From: Armigeres subalbatus
Lineage: Eukaryota; Arthropoda; Insecta; Diptera; Culicidae
Direction: 5' to 3'
Length of the DNA stretch: 64,000 nucleotides
Assembly: GCF_024139115.2 (NCBI RefSeq)
Contig: NC_085141.1
Span: forward strand, 390,338,632-390,402,631
The notes under the pieces are model-generated. The model saw nothing but the letters and a program-made list of their open reading frames with translations. It did no database searches and was not told where the DNA came from. The translations under genes were made by a program, and so were the position numbers. Positions within the stretch are counted from its first letter, which is position 1, and every line of letters starts with the position of its first letter. Shown one piece after another: positions 10,705-20,503 of the stretch.

Positions 10705-10809
10705 ATGTACTAGGGGTTCGGGGACTTTCAGGGTAATGGATCTCGGGGTAGTGTCCCAGTCGGGTAATGGCTTTCGGGGTAATGGCATTCGGGGTACAGG
10801 GGTGGAGCC
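10705..10809 (-). repeat. Right-end subterminal 15-bp repeats of element 2
   Basis: About six units of GGGGTAATG(G)(C/A)TTTC type (opposite strand CATTACCCCGAAAGC) run up to the tip GTGGAGCC. They are inverted relative to the left array at 2468-2615, so the two form the terminal inverted repeat. Confidence 0.75.
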
Positions 10810-10817
10810 ACCATTTC

Positions 10818-11395
10818 CTCTCTTGACTTCTGCCGGGCGAATGCATTTTCTGAATGAAGGGATCATATATTCCTTTGCTTTAAACCGAGCAAACGCCTGA
10901 ATTGAATAAAGGTACTATGTCGTCTTTTACCTTTTGCCCTCTGAATGAAGGAATCTCATCTTCCCTTGTCTCTAATCAAGTAAATGCTTGCATTGAAGGA
11001 AGGAACCATTTCATCTTTAGCCTTCTACTGGTCCTTCTGTCATCCTCTGCAAGAAGAGATCATAACTTCCCTCGCATTAAACCGAACAAATGACTGAGGT
11101 GGAAGAAGGAAGCATATCGTATTTCGCCATCTGCCAGGCAAATGTATCCTTTGAAAAATGGAACCATAGCTATCTGATGTAACCGTCGGGAAGATGCATC
11201 TTTTGAAAGAAGGGATCATAACCTCCTCTGCCTTAAACCTAGCAAATTCCTTAATTGAACAAATGAATAAAATCTTCCCTTGCCTTCGCCAAGAAAATGC
11301 GTCCTATAGGAACTATATCTTTCTTCTCCTAGAACTGAATATTGCATACATTGAGAATAGGATCCATGCATATTCTCCCTTGTGTTATGCCTGAC
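10818..11395 (+). repeat. ~55-bp minisatellite, right part inside element 1
   Basis: About ten degenerate units of GAAGG(A/G)ATCATATCTTCCC...GC(C/T)TTAAACCGAGCAAATGCCTGAATTGAA-like sequence. It continues the remnant at 2330-2449, the two being separated by element 2. Confidence 0.75.
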
Positions 11396-11788
11396 AGGAC
11401 CTTAGACTCATGAACGACAAAGTATGTGTTTAAAGAGATGAATATATATCATGCAGAAATAACTTCATTTGCTTTTTATTGCCTTTTTTGTGTAAAATTG
11501 TTTTTGCCCTTGAGCACTTATTATTTTGCTATTTGACTTTCCGTATTTTGTAGTTTGTTTTAGTCAACGACGATCTTGCTGCTGACCTAGAGGTAAAAAG
11601 ATTTTGAGTGAAATAGGCAGATAATAAAAAGTCTACCAAAGTACCTTATATCAAGTGATTTGATAGAATCTGAACTTTAATTCGAAAAAATCAATTTAAA
11701 ACACCTCTCTTATAATGTTAAAGTGACAATCATTATAAATAATTAAACATATTATGCATAAGTTTCGAAATTGATGATTACACAACTA
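11396..11788. other. AT-rich interior of element 1, right side
   Basis: No gene recognised. The last ~25 bases (ATTACACAACTATTATTCC) mirror the left inner border of the terminal inverted repeat near 735-775. Confidence 0.55.
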
Positions 11789-11920
11789 TTATTCCAAATG
11801 ACCATTATGCCAAACCATTATGCCAAACGGTCGTTATGCCAAACGATATTATGCCAAACGACCTTTATGCCAAATGGCCTTATGCCAAACGGCGTTATGC
11901 CAAACGACTTTATGCCAAAT
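11789..11920 (-). repeat. Subterminal 15-bp tandem repeat, right end of element 1
   Basis: Nine units of TTATGCCAAA(C/T)G type, the reverse complement of the left array at 602-735, with the innermost unit degenerate (TTATTCCAAAT). Followed by the tip GACCTACCACC and TSD GTCTGCCC. Confidence 0.92.
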
Positions 11921-11931
11921 GACCTACCACC

Positions 11932-13488
11932 GTCTGCCCATCTCGCTCGCTGCGCTCCACGCCCTCTCGTACCTGCCGGATCGGAAGCGAACAACATGTC
12001 CTGCCCAACGTACCCTTCCGGCTTTAGCTACCTTCTGGATACTGGATTCACCGTAGAGCAGGGCGAGCACACCGCCAAAATGGTCCTAAGTACCCGTCTT
12101 TCGAATACTCCGAGTGCTTGCAAGTCCTCCTCGAGCATTGTCCATGTTTTTTGTCCGTAGAGGGCTACCGGTCTTGTACATGACACATTTGGTGCGGTGG
12201 TGATTCTTTTTGACCGAAGTTTCTTTTGGAGCCCATAGCAGGTTCGGCTTCCACAAATAATGCGCCTTCGTATTTCACGACTAACATTGTTACCAGCCCT
12301 TAGCAAGGATTCAAGTTAGACGAATTCCTCGACCACCTCAAAGGTATCCACGTCTATCGTAACACTGCTTCCCAGGCGGGCCCTGTCGCGCTTGGTTCCG
12401 CCCACAAGCATGTACTTTGTCTTTGACGCATTCACCACCAGTCCAACTTTTGTTGCTTCACGTTTCAGGCGGGTGTACAGTTCTGCCACCTTTGCAAATG
12501 TTCGGCCGACAATGTCCAATGTCCACCGTTGCTTGGATCAGTCTGGTAAGCTTCCTAGGGAAGCTGTTCTCGTCCGTAATTTTCCATAGCTCTACGCGGT
12601 CTATACTGTCGTATGCCGCCTTGAAATCAACGAACAGATGGTGCGTTGGGACCTGGTATTCACGGTATTTTTGAAGGATTTGCCGTACAGTAAAGATCAA
12701 GTCCGTTGTCGAGCGGCCGTCCATGAAGCCGATTTGATAATTTTCCACGAGCTCATTCACTATTGGTGACAAACGACGAAAGATGATCTGGGATATCACT
12801 TTGTAGGCGACATTAAGGATGGTGATCGCTCGAAAGTTCTCACACTCTAGCTTGTCGCCTATCTTGTAGATGGGGCATATAACCCTTTCCTTCCACTCCT
12901 CCGGTAGCTGTTCAGTTTTCCAGACTCTGACTATCAGTTTGTGCAGGCAAGTGGACCAGCTGATTTATTGGTCTTTAGCTGTTGGATGGCATCCTTAACT
13001 TCCCTCAAGGTGGGGGCTGGTTGGCTTCCATCGTCCGCTGAACTGACATAGTCATCTCCTCCGCTGCATTGACTTTCACTGCCTGTACTCTCAGCGCCAT
13101 TCAAATGTTCCTCGTAGTGCGGCTTCCACCTTTCGATCACCACATGTTCGTCCGTCAAGATGCTCCCATCTTTAACCCTGCACATTTCGGCTCGCGGCAT
13201 GAAGCCTTTGCGGGATGCGTAGAGCTTCTGATAGAACTTGCGGGTTTTTTTGAGAACGGCACAGCTGTTCCATCTCCTCGCACTCCGCTTCGTCCAGACG
13301 GCATTTCTTTTCCTGAAAAAGGCGAGTCTGCTGTCTCCGTTTCCGTCTATAACGTTCCACGTTCTGTCGGGTACCTTGCTGCAGCGCGACCGCCCGCGCT
13401 GCGTCCTTCTCTTCCAGAATCTATTTGCACTCTTCGTCGAACCAATCAATCCGTCGACTTCGTCTCATATACCCGACGTTGTTCTCCG
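11932..13488 (-). pseudogene. RTE-type LINE copy A, endonuclease-RT body, 5'-truncated
   Basis: Minus-strand reading from 13488 matches the LINE at 51953-54910 from the endonuclease-RT linker (MERYRRKRRQQTRLF) through the RT palm (HHLFVDFKAAYDSIDR) to the C-terminal region (ALYGQKTWTMLEEDLQALGVFERRVL). The match begins abruptly at about 13489 beside TSD CTTCATAAAGT, so it is a 5'-truncated insertion. Near 12515 the frame jumps from LTRLIQATVD to VGRTFAKVAELYTRL. That removes about 190 bases holding the QGDGLSCLLFN block and the catalytic FADD. Several frameshifts also occur. Its 3' end is at 452-590. Dead copy. Confidence 0.9.
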
Positions 13489-13499
13489 CTTCATAAAGT

Positions 13500-13802
13500 A
13501 TTTATCTTGAATTGCTCTATCAGATGCAATGAGCTACATAACAAGGTATGAGAAAATTAACTGTGAAATGTTAACGAGAAATGACGACGTTGATTAACGA
13601 GGTATTTCTTCTATTACTGCCAATAAGAATAGAGAACCTTACCTTAATATCTATTCTCATTGGATTACTGCTGATTGAAACAACTATCTATTTGCTTTAC
13701 TGATCTTGTATGTTGTTTTTTCATCTACAGTTATTTACAAGAAGCCAGTTTTCCTCATCATCACAAGTAGCTGGATAATAGAAATTTATCCAAATTATCT
13801 AT
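13500..13802. other. AT-rich flank of transposase, no gene recognised
   Basis: It begins at the right TSD of LINE copy A and leads to the transposase start. A transposon terminal repeat may lie here, but I could not pair one with the far side. Confidence 0.45.
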
Positions 13803-15067
13803 ATGGCTAATATTCTAGCAGTTCTTCAGCATCAGAGATCATCCAGAAACACCGTGTATTATTTGTTATATAAGTATTACTTTCTGGGGCTGAGTAGAGC
13901 CAATCTTGCTGTTTTATACAAGAAACATAAATCTACTATTTCTAACTGGATCAAACGAAACGAGGAGGATGGATTTTTCTCAAGAAGCAAATATGAACGG
14001 GATTGTAAAAAATTCACTTCTGAAAAGCGGCAGTGGTTGTTAGATGTGCATTTGAGAAATCCTACAACATATCACCACGAAGCCAAAAACTATTTTCAAC
14101 AGGAATTCCACATAAAGATTTCAGTTCCATCTATTTGGCGTATTTTAAGTCAAGCTGGATTAACTTTAAAATACCTCGAAAGAAAAGATATACAAATTAA
14201 GGAATGAGATATAATCAGATTCTTTAACGAAGTATCAAGCATTCGTTGGGACTATTCCAACTTAATGATCTTGGAAGAAGTTAGCTTGGACAACCGTTCA
14301 ATGCTGCGATCAGTGGAAAACGATTTGTTTTTCGAGGTGAATTTATTAGAAAACCACGCATTTCCTTACTTTGCTTCAAGGATGTTAACGATCATTCAGT
14401 AATTTGCGTTCGATCATTTAGTAGTTTGTTCATAACACATTCCAGAAGCTGAATTTCAAAATATGTTGTATGGTGGACTTCTAGTGCGAAGGTTTTTCTA
14501 CAACTCTACCTAATGGTTCGTTGTTTGAATTCCACTAGTAACGGAGTTATAGCTATAGTTTCAGTAACTTAGACTAAATGATAACAAAATTCCAATCATT
14601 TAGTTTAAGTTACTGCAACTAGCGCTCTAACTCCGTTATTAGTTGAATTCTAATAACGAACCATTAGACAAAGTTGTAAAAAAACCTTCGCACTAGAAGT
14701 CCACCATACAACATGATTTGATATTCAGCTTCTAGAATGTGTTATTGACAAACTACTAAATGATCGAACGCAAATTACTGAATGATCGTTGATATCCTTG
14801 CTTTGCTTTATTGGACAGCATGGAATGATGGATTGCTACACGACTAGTGGAGCATTCGCTCGTTCTATATTCTTTGAGTGTTGTAAGCGCTTGGCTTTAG
14901 AAGCGAATCAAATAAAACGCTACCCTGGATCACGATCGATCTGGATTATACACTGCTGTGAGCATATAATCAACTACCTCAGGTCCCTCGGAGTGTATCC
15001 TTTGTTTTTGCCTTCATATTGTCCATTTTTTAATCCAATAGAAATTGTAAACGGTGAACTCAAGTAG
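13803..15067 (+). pseudogene. IS630/Tc1-mariner-type transposase, decayed
   Basis: A DDE transposase of the IS630-Tc1-mariner group. The N-terminal piece (13803-14207) has two helix-turn-helix-like segments (ANLAVLYKKHKSTISNWIKR; IKISVPSIWRILSQAGLTLK). A TGA (14205-14207) interrupts the frame, which continues with LMILEEVSLDNRSMLR, where the family has an Asp followed by Glu (DE); here it is EE. After a frameshift near 14300 and the MITE at 14377-14800, the sequence resumes as ISLLCFIGQHGMMDCY and ends PLFLPSYCPFFNPIEIVNGELK, with the conserved NPIE block. The second catalytic site reads IWIIHCCEHI where Asp is expected. Inactive relic. Confidence 0.82.
14377..14800. mobile_element. 424-bp near-perfect palindromic MITE (hAT-like)
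   Basis: The whole element is an inverted repeat: arms of about 195 bases starting CAAGGAT(G/A)T(T/C)AACGATC at each end, centred near 14590. The exact 8-bp TSD CTTTGCTT flanks it (14369-14376, 14801-14808). The tip CAAGG fits the hAT pattern YARNG. Removing it with one TSD copy rejoins the transposase frame as RISLLCFIGQHG, which confirms the borders. Confidence 0.9.
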
Positions 15068-15182
15068 TTTTTATTCAAGGCGCAAAACAAGACATTAAAC
15101 AAGTAATTGCCAATTTCAAGCGCATCCCATCGATCTCCATGCTCCTTACGTAGAACGCGAGATAATTCAACCACAATCTGGG

Positions 15183-15735
15183 TTATGCTGCACCAGATTT
15201 GTCACGATTTGAGGGATCAATCAAATGTTGTTTGACAGAGGTGAAGATTTTTCTCGAACTTACTGATAGCGAGTACACATGAAGCAAAATATGGATTTCC
15301 TTATCCCTCCAGTTGTGCAGCAAATTGGATGTCACCTTATCCAGCATAGTGTATTTCCTGTTTTGTTTCTCATAAAAAATCACAAATTTGCTGAAATCGC
15401 TTTCCTCCGGTTCCTCCTTATCTGACCACATCGGAACGGTACTTCCATCTTCTTGCTGGTGAAACACGCCTTCGCGAAGCACATGAGATTTGGCCAAAAT
15501 CCAAACTTTGCGCATGGAGTCGTTAACGGACTTTGCTTGTACGTCCCAGTAAGCAATGTGAGCCCCGGATGATTGTCCCTTAAACTCCCGAACAAATACC
15601 AACAAGCGATACGATTCCAACGTAGGTTCTTGAATTTGCATCCTCAATAAGACTCAGGTCAGCGTCTTCATCCAACATTTCGATGTTTTCGAAATGGAAT
15701 TCTTCATTGAAATCGTCATCTATGAAGCTGTCCAT
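15183..15735 (-). CDS. Unrecognised ORF convergent to the transposase
   Basis: A minus-strand frame of about 154 codons (15647-15183) is unusually non-repetitive and protein-like (LESYRLLVFVREFKG; SMRKVWILAKSHVLREGVF; FSKFVIFYEKQNRKYTMLD). No domain was recognised. An ATG at 15735 opens an acidic leader (MDSFIDDDFNEEF...LDEDADLS) that runs into it only across a one-base frame change near 15650. The gene would therefore be slightly broken, or the leader may be spurious. It lies 116 bases beyond the transposase end in tail-to-tail orientation and could be a second gene of the same transposon. No function is proposed. Confidence 0.45.
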
Positions 15736-15739
15736 TTCT

Positions 15740-16365
15740 TCCGTGGGCTATTTCAATGCGAGCTCCCTGCGAAAACACAATTTATATTATTACCTTCTGG
15801 CTAGATGCAATCAAAACGTTATGCTTACAAATATTCTTTATTTCTGCTGGGGGAAACAAAATAAACTAATGAAAACCTTTTATCTTTCTTCCCAGATTTG
15901 AACTTTCAAGCAGAAAACAATAATAAACATTAACGTTTCAGCTACGCTAAAGACTGTCAAAAAAGTTCAAGACATATATGAAAGGGGAGCGGTGTTCAAA
16001 ATGACACGGCGGCGAAATCGTTATCGAAATATGAGAACAACGAAATTAATATCAATGAAGTCTTAGTGGAGATAAAAAATCGCAATAAAGCTATGTCCAT
16101 TTAGAATCCGGAACGAGGGGTGCGCCACTTCCACGATGAGCCGTAGATGCAGTTTCCTTGGCACAAAGATTTTCGCGATTAGAATGATTTTCTTCGCGAT
16201 GAAACTTTTCACCTGCGATTAGCGCGATTATTCGCGATAATGATGCGATAAACGCGTTGACAGCATGAAACTGCTCGAAAATTTTGACTGTTCATCAACG
16301 ATTATGTCATAAGCAAATAAATCATCTTAGCATGGTGACCAAAAAATACAAACGGTCAATCATTT
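15740..16365. other. No gene; contains GCGAT-rich patch
   Basis: Mostly AT-rich. Between about 16165 and 16258 the motif GCGAT recurs at least six times in spacings of 6-25 bases. No coding or RNA signature was recognised. Confidence 0.4.
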
Positions 16366-16745
16366 CATTTCTGCATTCTGAACACCAACACCACTAGGTC
16401 TTCCTCTATCCCTACCTGCCACCATGTACTTTGGCTTGGTAGAGTAAATGGTTAAGCCTATCCTCGCCGTATCCCTTTTCAGCGGGACAAAAGCCTCCAC
16501 TACTGCTCTGCCATCGATTCCAATTCTTAGGAGCATATGCGATCGTGTGATGATAGTTCCATTCCTTTGCATGCCTGATCATCTAATGGCGCTCTCAAGT
16601 GCAATGTTGAACAATGAATTCGAAAGTGCATCACCCTGCTTCAGTCCGTCTAAGGTCACAAACGAGGCTGAGACTTCGTCTACAATCCGAATAGGGGAAA
16701 TAAGAATGAGATGCGCCGGTTGGGTAAAATGCGTCCCACGTTTTC
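16366..16745 (-). mobile_element. RTE-type LINE fragment (family of 36745-38885)
   Basis: Minus-strand peptides LEGAIR-like, MQRNGTIITRSHMLLRIGIDGRAVVEAF and RDTARIGLTIYSTKPKYMVAG match the LINE at 37751-37430 (RSGTIITRSHMFLRFADDIDI...). The catalytic FADD position reads IGID, and part of the segment after RSHM is lost. Only about 380 bases of the RT palm/thumb remain. Confidence 0.82.
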
Positions 16746-18640
16746 TTGGTTATTAACCCAAATTTTGTCTCAAAATCTTGAAACCTTAGTCAAAACATCT
16801 ATATTTAAATTTGAGAAAATAAAATGCCTTTTTGGTTCTTCAAGATGAATTTTCATTGTTTTTGTTAACAATGCATTTTCTTTAACTACAAAAATCATTT
16901 TCCCCTTATTGAAATCAGTCTAAGACATTGACAAGTATAAGATTGACACTTATCTTATGCAAAGAGTGTGACTATTCCAGTTGAAAATACTGGAATATTA
17001 TGATTATCATTTTTGGTGGCGCATATTGCCCATCGTCGTTAATATTAAATGGAAATACACTTTTTTGGAATAAAATCATTTTCTTGTAATCGGAAGTGAA
17101 TACCATCTTTGCTGTCCGGCCGATTTTCATGCTTCCGGAGACTTTCTCAAGTACCTCGGAACTGACCTCAGGGTGGCCAATGTCTCTGGAGTCAAATTTG
17201 GATGTCATAGTTCACTTGTCTTGCAAAATGCTGAAGTTTGATACTCATATTGCTTATATGAAGCGAAAGTATTGAACTGACCGTTTTGGGGCCAGTTCTC
17301 AAAAGGTCACTTCGAAGAAACCGGGTGTTGGCCATTTCTGGAACAGAAGTCACCACAATTTTTTTAAATATCGAAATGGTATGAATAGAGACAAAAAAAA
17401 AAAAAAAAAAATTACAGCATCTGACCCAGGAATACTCTGGATATGAGGAGCACATCACAAGTCTCAACATGCATTCTGAATTCTGGGATCCGTACGAGCA
17501 GAACAGTAATAAAACCAGACCAATACGACATAAAATGTATCAGGCCGATACGGGTTGAACTTCAGATGTCTTGCTTTTCACTTCTTATATTTAATGTCTT
17601 CCTTCAAACGGCTTGCATGCTATTACTTTTTACTTATCACTTTATTAATTACAACTTGTCATTTCTCATTCCTGTTATCTTACCACTCGCTTCTTTTATC
17701 ACACACTTCTCACTCTCCCCCACTCTTCACATTTCACTTCTAACCTATCATTCTCACTTCCCATTAGTGAGTTAATCAGGGAATCAATTTTTCTAGAATG
17801 CGCGTTCGAAACCTGCGCCAAAAGCGAACCAACGACAAAGCTTTGTTTTTGTCGGAGATAATAATGACAAAGATCCGAAATGTTTTGTCAACAACAAAAA
17901 AGAAGACAATCTTGTTGCCAACTTTTCAACCCGTTATTTTGCATTATTTCTTGAGCAAATCTCGGTTTTATGCTATCATAGTTTCTGCTTTTATAGAAAT
18001 ATTCGAGAATCGAACAATGATTACAAAATTAGCATCGTATTCTCGGAAATATAAGAGCATGCAAGGCAAATGATTTTTGTCATATTGTGTTCGGGTTCGG
18101 ATAAAGGTTTGTCGCTAGGTGCGTTTGTCAGTAACAAACTCTGTTGATGACAAAGAGTATATTGTTAGGCGTTGCCCGAATATTGATTCCTGGAATTAAT
18201 TAATTTTTCATTTATTTCTCACTTCCTATCAAAGCTAACACTCATTTTCCGTATTTGGTTTCTCATATATCAGTTTAGAACTTTCCCTTACCGATTTCTC
18301 TATTGTCGCTTTTCCTTTTTCCGCGTCTCACTTCTCATCCTAAGAAGGTACCATGTTTTAGCTGACCAATATTTCACTGTGTTGTAACCATTCTTTAAGA
18401 ACAGTCGTTGCTAATGAGGGATTTCCCGCCAACTCGAACAAATGTTGGCAGCACCTTCTTAGATTTCAATGTTTCTTTCTGGACATGTAAACTTTGTTAC
18501 AAAAAGCCACTTTGCATACTAAGTTTTCCAAAATTGACCTAGACTATCTTTTGAAACGGGCCAAACAAATTTTTTACCGATTTTTGTCAAATGGGTATAA
18601 TCGTAAAACGACGCATCCTACAAAAAAGTGTAGTATGGGT
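16746..18640. other. AT-rich, gene-free
   Basis: No domain recognised in any frame. 17040-17350 includes repeat-like text (GACCGTTTTGGGGCC, CTCAAAAGGTCACTTC) that may be a decayed interspersed element. A run of about 19 A occurs near 17393-17411. ORFs at 17443-17775 and 17798-18073 are low-complexity. Confidence 0.4.
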
Positions 18641-18649
18641 GACTATCGC

Positions 18650-18790
18650 AAAATCATTCCTCCGGAAATTCTTGCGAAAGTTCGTCCAAGAATTCCTTCA
18701 ATTCCTCCAAGTTTTTTTTGGATATTGCTCATTTGAAAGTTCCTACAGGAATTCCTTCGGAAGTTCCGCCAGGAGTTCTTACAGAAATAC
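18650..18790 (+). repeat. Degenerate GGAATTCCTTC/GGAAGTTCC short repeat
   Basis: Six or seven imperfect copies of a 10-12 base motif combining GGAA(A/G)TTC and CCTCC or CCTTC (for example CCGGAAATTCTTGCG, AAGAATTCCTTCAATTCC). It reads as simple tandem drift; the ORFs across it are not genes. Confidence 0.5.
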
Positions 18791-18799
18791 AGAAAAAAA

Positions 18800-19888
18800 A
18801 TATTATAAGAGACTTTATTCATTTTTGGCAAACATTAAAGAGACAAGTTATTGGGCAAAAAATGAATCAGAGAACATCTATTAATCAAGTAACGCCTTGA
18901 TCAACTCCCTGTATAATCCACGTAGGGATGAATGACCGCCTGAGTTAATATCCCTCAAAAACAAACCATCATCATCATCCTGTATAATCCATTATAAAGT
19001 ATTGTATGGATCCTTACACGTTAAGCGTACGTAATTTATGAATATTCTGTACGTCTATCTACGAAATCAGTACATTCTTTTGATTCAGTCTTCCAATCCA
19101 GTCGCATGGAAGACTGTCCTGGAAACCAAAGATTATTTAAGCAAAATGTGTGTCCACTGGCTATCATCTGGTGTAATTGACCTTAAAAAAGGTTAGCATG
19201 GTTTCACACACTTACGATATAATAAACACAGTCATCACAAAATGGGGTCGTTATCTTCTTATTGGAACAAACTCAACAGATGTCAATCCTTCAACAAAGC
19301 CAACTTTACTTCCGCTTAAAATATTCACCCGCTTCATTTACTATCTCCACTGCACTTCGAAATCGTCGATCTATTGTAGTGCCATTACGCGTGGACACAC
19401 ATTCCATGCTCCCTGCTATTTCGTGGGAGTATCCCACTGGCACACCCGGCAGGATTAATTCTTTGGTCTCGAAACCCGTCCAAGTTCGACAGAAAATCAC
19501 TAACGCGCACCAAATCACTACCGCACTGCCATGGGTTCTTCCTTCTCTTGTATGAACTTCACAAAACTTTGAAAATTGACCAACCGATCTAACTTGGATT
19601 TGTACAACTGATTGTCATGAATGGTTATCACCGTTACTACAATCCATCCAAAGAAAACACGACTTATACATTCGGTTTCGAAAAAAAAAAATTAATTTCC
19701 TAATTCGGCTGGAAGTACCGAGGTTTGGCAGAATGTAAACGACGATGAAAATATGAGACGAAAAAAAACGGGAGTGAAAGCTATTGAAACAACTTGCGAA
19801 AATATGACCAAATACTGCAGCGGGAAAAAGTGTTTGAAAACATTTTTTTTTATTTCCTTCCTTCGCCGTTTTCAATTCACGTTTTTTA
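18800..19888. other. No gene recognised
   Basis: Mixed AT-rich DNA. Frames at 19177-19458 and 19262-19555 overlap one another and show no family motif. Confidence 0.4.
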
Positions 19889-20503
19889 ACACTTCCGTTT
19901 GTTTGTTTCTCATTCCTAGCGTCTGGATTTTTGTATTTTTTTGTAGGTGTATTATTCCTATCTTCTCAATTTAAACAACTCATTTCTGATTAATCACTTG
20001 TCATTTTTCTTCTCGGTTTGATACAGTGGCTAAAATTGTGTTTTTAGCTAGTTTAATTATTATTACTTTTATTAAGTAATGTAAGGCAATAGTATATTCT
20101 AGATATTTTATCAGTCAGTTAATGCGCTTCTTTGGAGATATTCAGCTTAGTGATCATCTCCCTAAAAGTGAATTAAAAAAAAGATCCGTTTACGACACTT
20201 CCGTTTGTTTGTTTCTCATTCCTAGCGTCTGAATTTTTGTTTTTTTGTAGGTGTATTATTCCTATCTTCTCATTTTAAACAACTTATTTTTGATTAATCA
20301 CTTGTCATTTTTCTTCTCGGTTCTCTCCTTGACACAGTGGCTAAAACCGTGTTTTTAGCGCGTTTAATTATTATTACTTTTATTAAGCAATTTAGTGCAA
20401 TAGTGTATTCTAGATATTTTATCAGTAAGTGGATGCGCATCTTTGGAGGTATTCGGCTTAGTCATCATCCCCCTCAAAGTGAGATAAAAATAAGATCCGT
20501 TTA
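19889..20503 (+). repeat. Tandem duplication, 306-bp unit x2
   Basis: The sequence from CACTTCCGTTTGTTTG... to ...AAGATCCGTTTACGA occurs twice head to tail (about 19889-20194 and 20195-20503), in a 306-base period. The copies differ by scattered substitutions and small indels (for example TACAGTGGCTAAAATTGTG versus CACAGTGGCTAAAACCGTG), so the duplication is not recent. No coding signal. Confidence 0.85.

Larger units (their letters stand above)
2458..10809. mobile_element. DNA element 2: same architecture as element 1, nested within it
   Basis: Tips are GACTCTA (left) and, on the opposite strand, GGCTCCA (right), each followed by degenerate 15-base units of type CATTACCCCGAATGC pointing inward from both ends (left to about 2615, right from about 10705). 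The flanks AACATTTC (2450-2457) and ACCATTTC (10810-10817) are an 8-bp TSD with one mismatch. Tip length and repeat register align base for base with element 1 and share the pattern TT...C..AATGCC. Without the nested BEL/Pao insertion the element is about 1.6 kb. It contains its own ~55-bp minisatellite and no transposase. A diverged sister family of element 1 is the likeliest reading. Confidence 0.72.
591..11931. mobile_element. DNA element 1: 8-bp TSD, inverted 15-bp-repeat termini, no transposase
   Basis: The borders are fixed by the interrupted LINE: GTCTGCCC lies on both sides (583-590, 11932-11939) and is single copy in the intact LINE. Each end has an 11-base tip (GATTGTACCCC left; GGTGGTAGGTC on the opposite strand right), then about nine 15-base units of type GTTTGGCATAATGNC. 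The inverted repeat continues inward through TGTGTAAT, giving terminal inverted repeats of roughly 170 bases. Removing nested element 2 leaves about 3.0 kb with no recognisable transposase, so it is probably non-autonomous. Superfamilies with 8-bp TSDs include hAT, P, Merlin and Zisupton/KDZ. The tip beginning with G does not fit the hAT pattern YARNG, so the superfamily is left open. Confidence 0.85.

Noticed and set aside
13069..13551. Plus-strand ORFs over LINE copy A
   Set aside because: Antisense shadows of the minus-strand LINE coding sequence.
14360..14810. 19-bp target-site duplication around the palindromic MITE
   Set aside because: The 16/19 similarity partly arises because the terminal CAAGGAT complements the flanking ATCCTTG; the exact TSD is the 8-mer CTTTGCTT, which also restores the reading frame.
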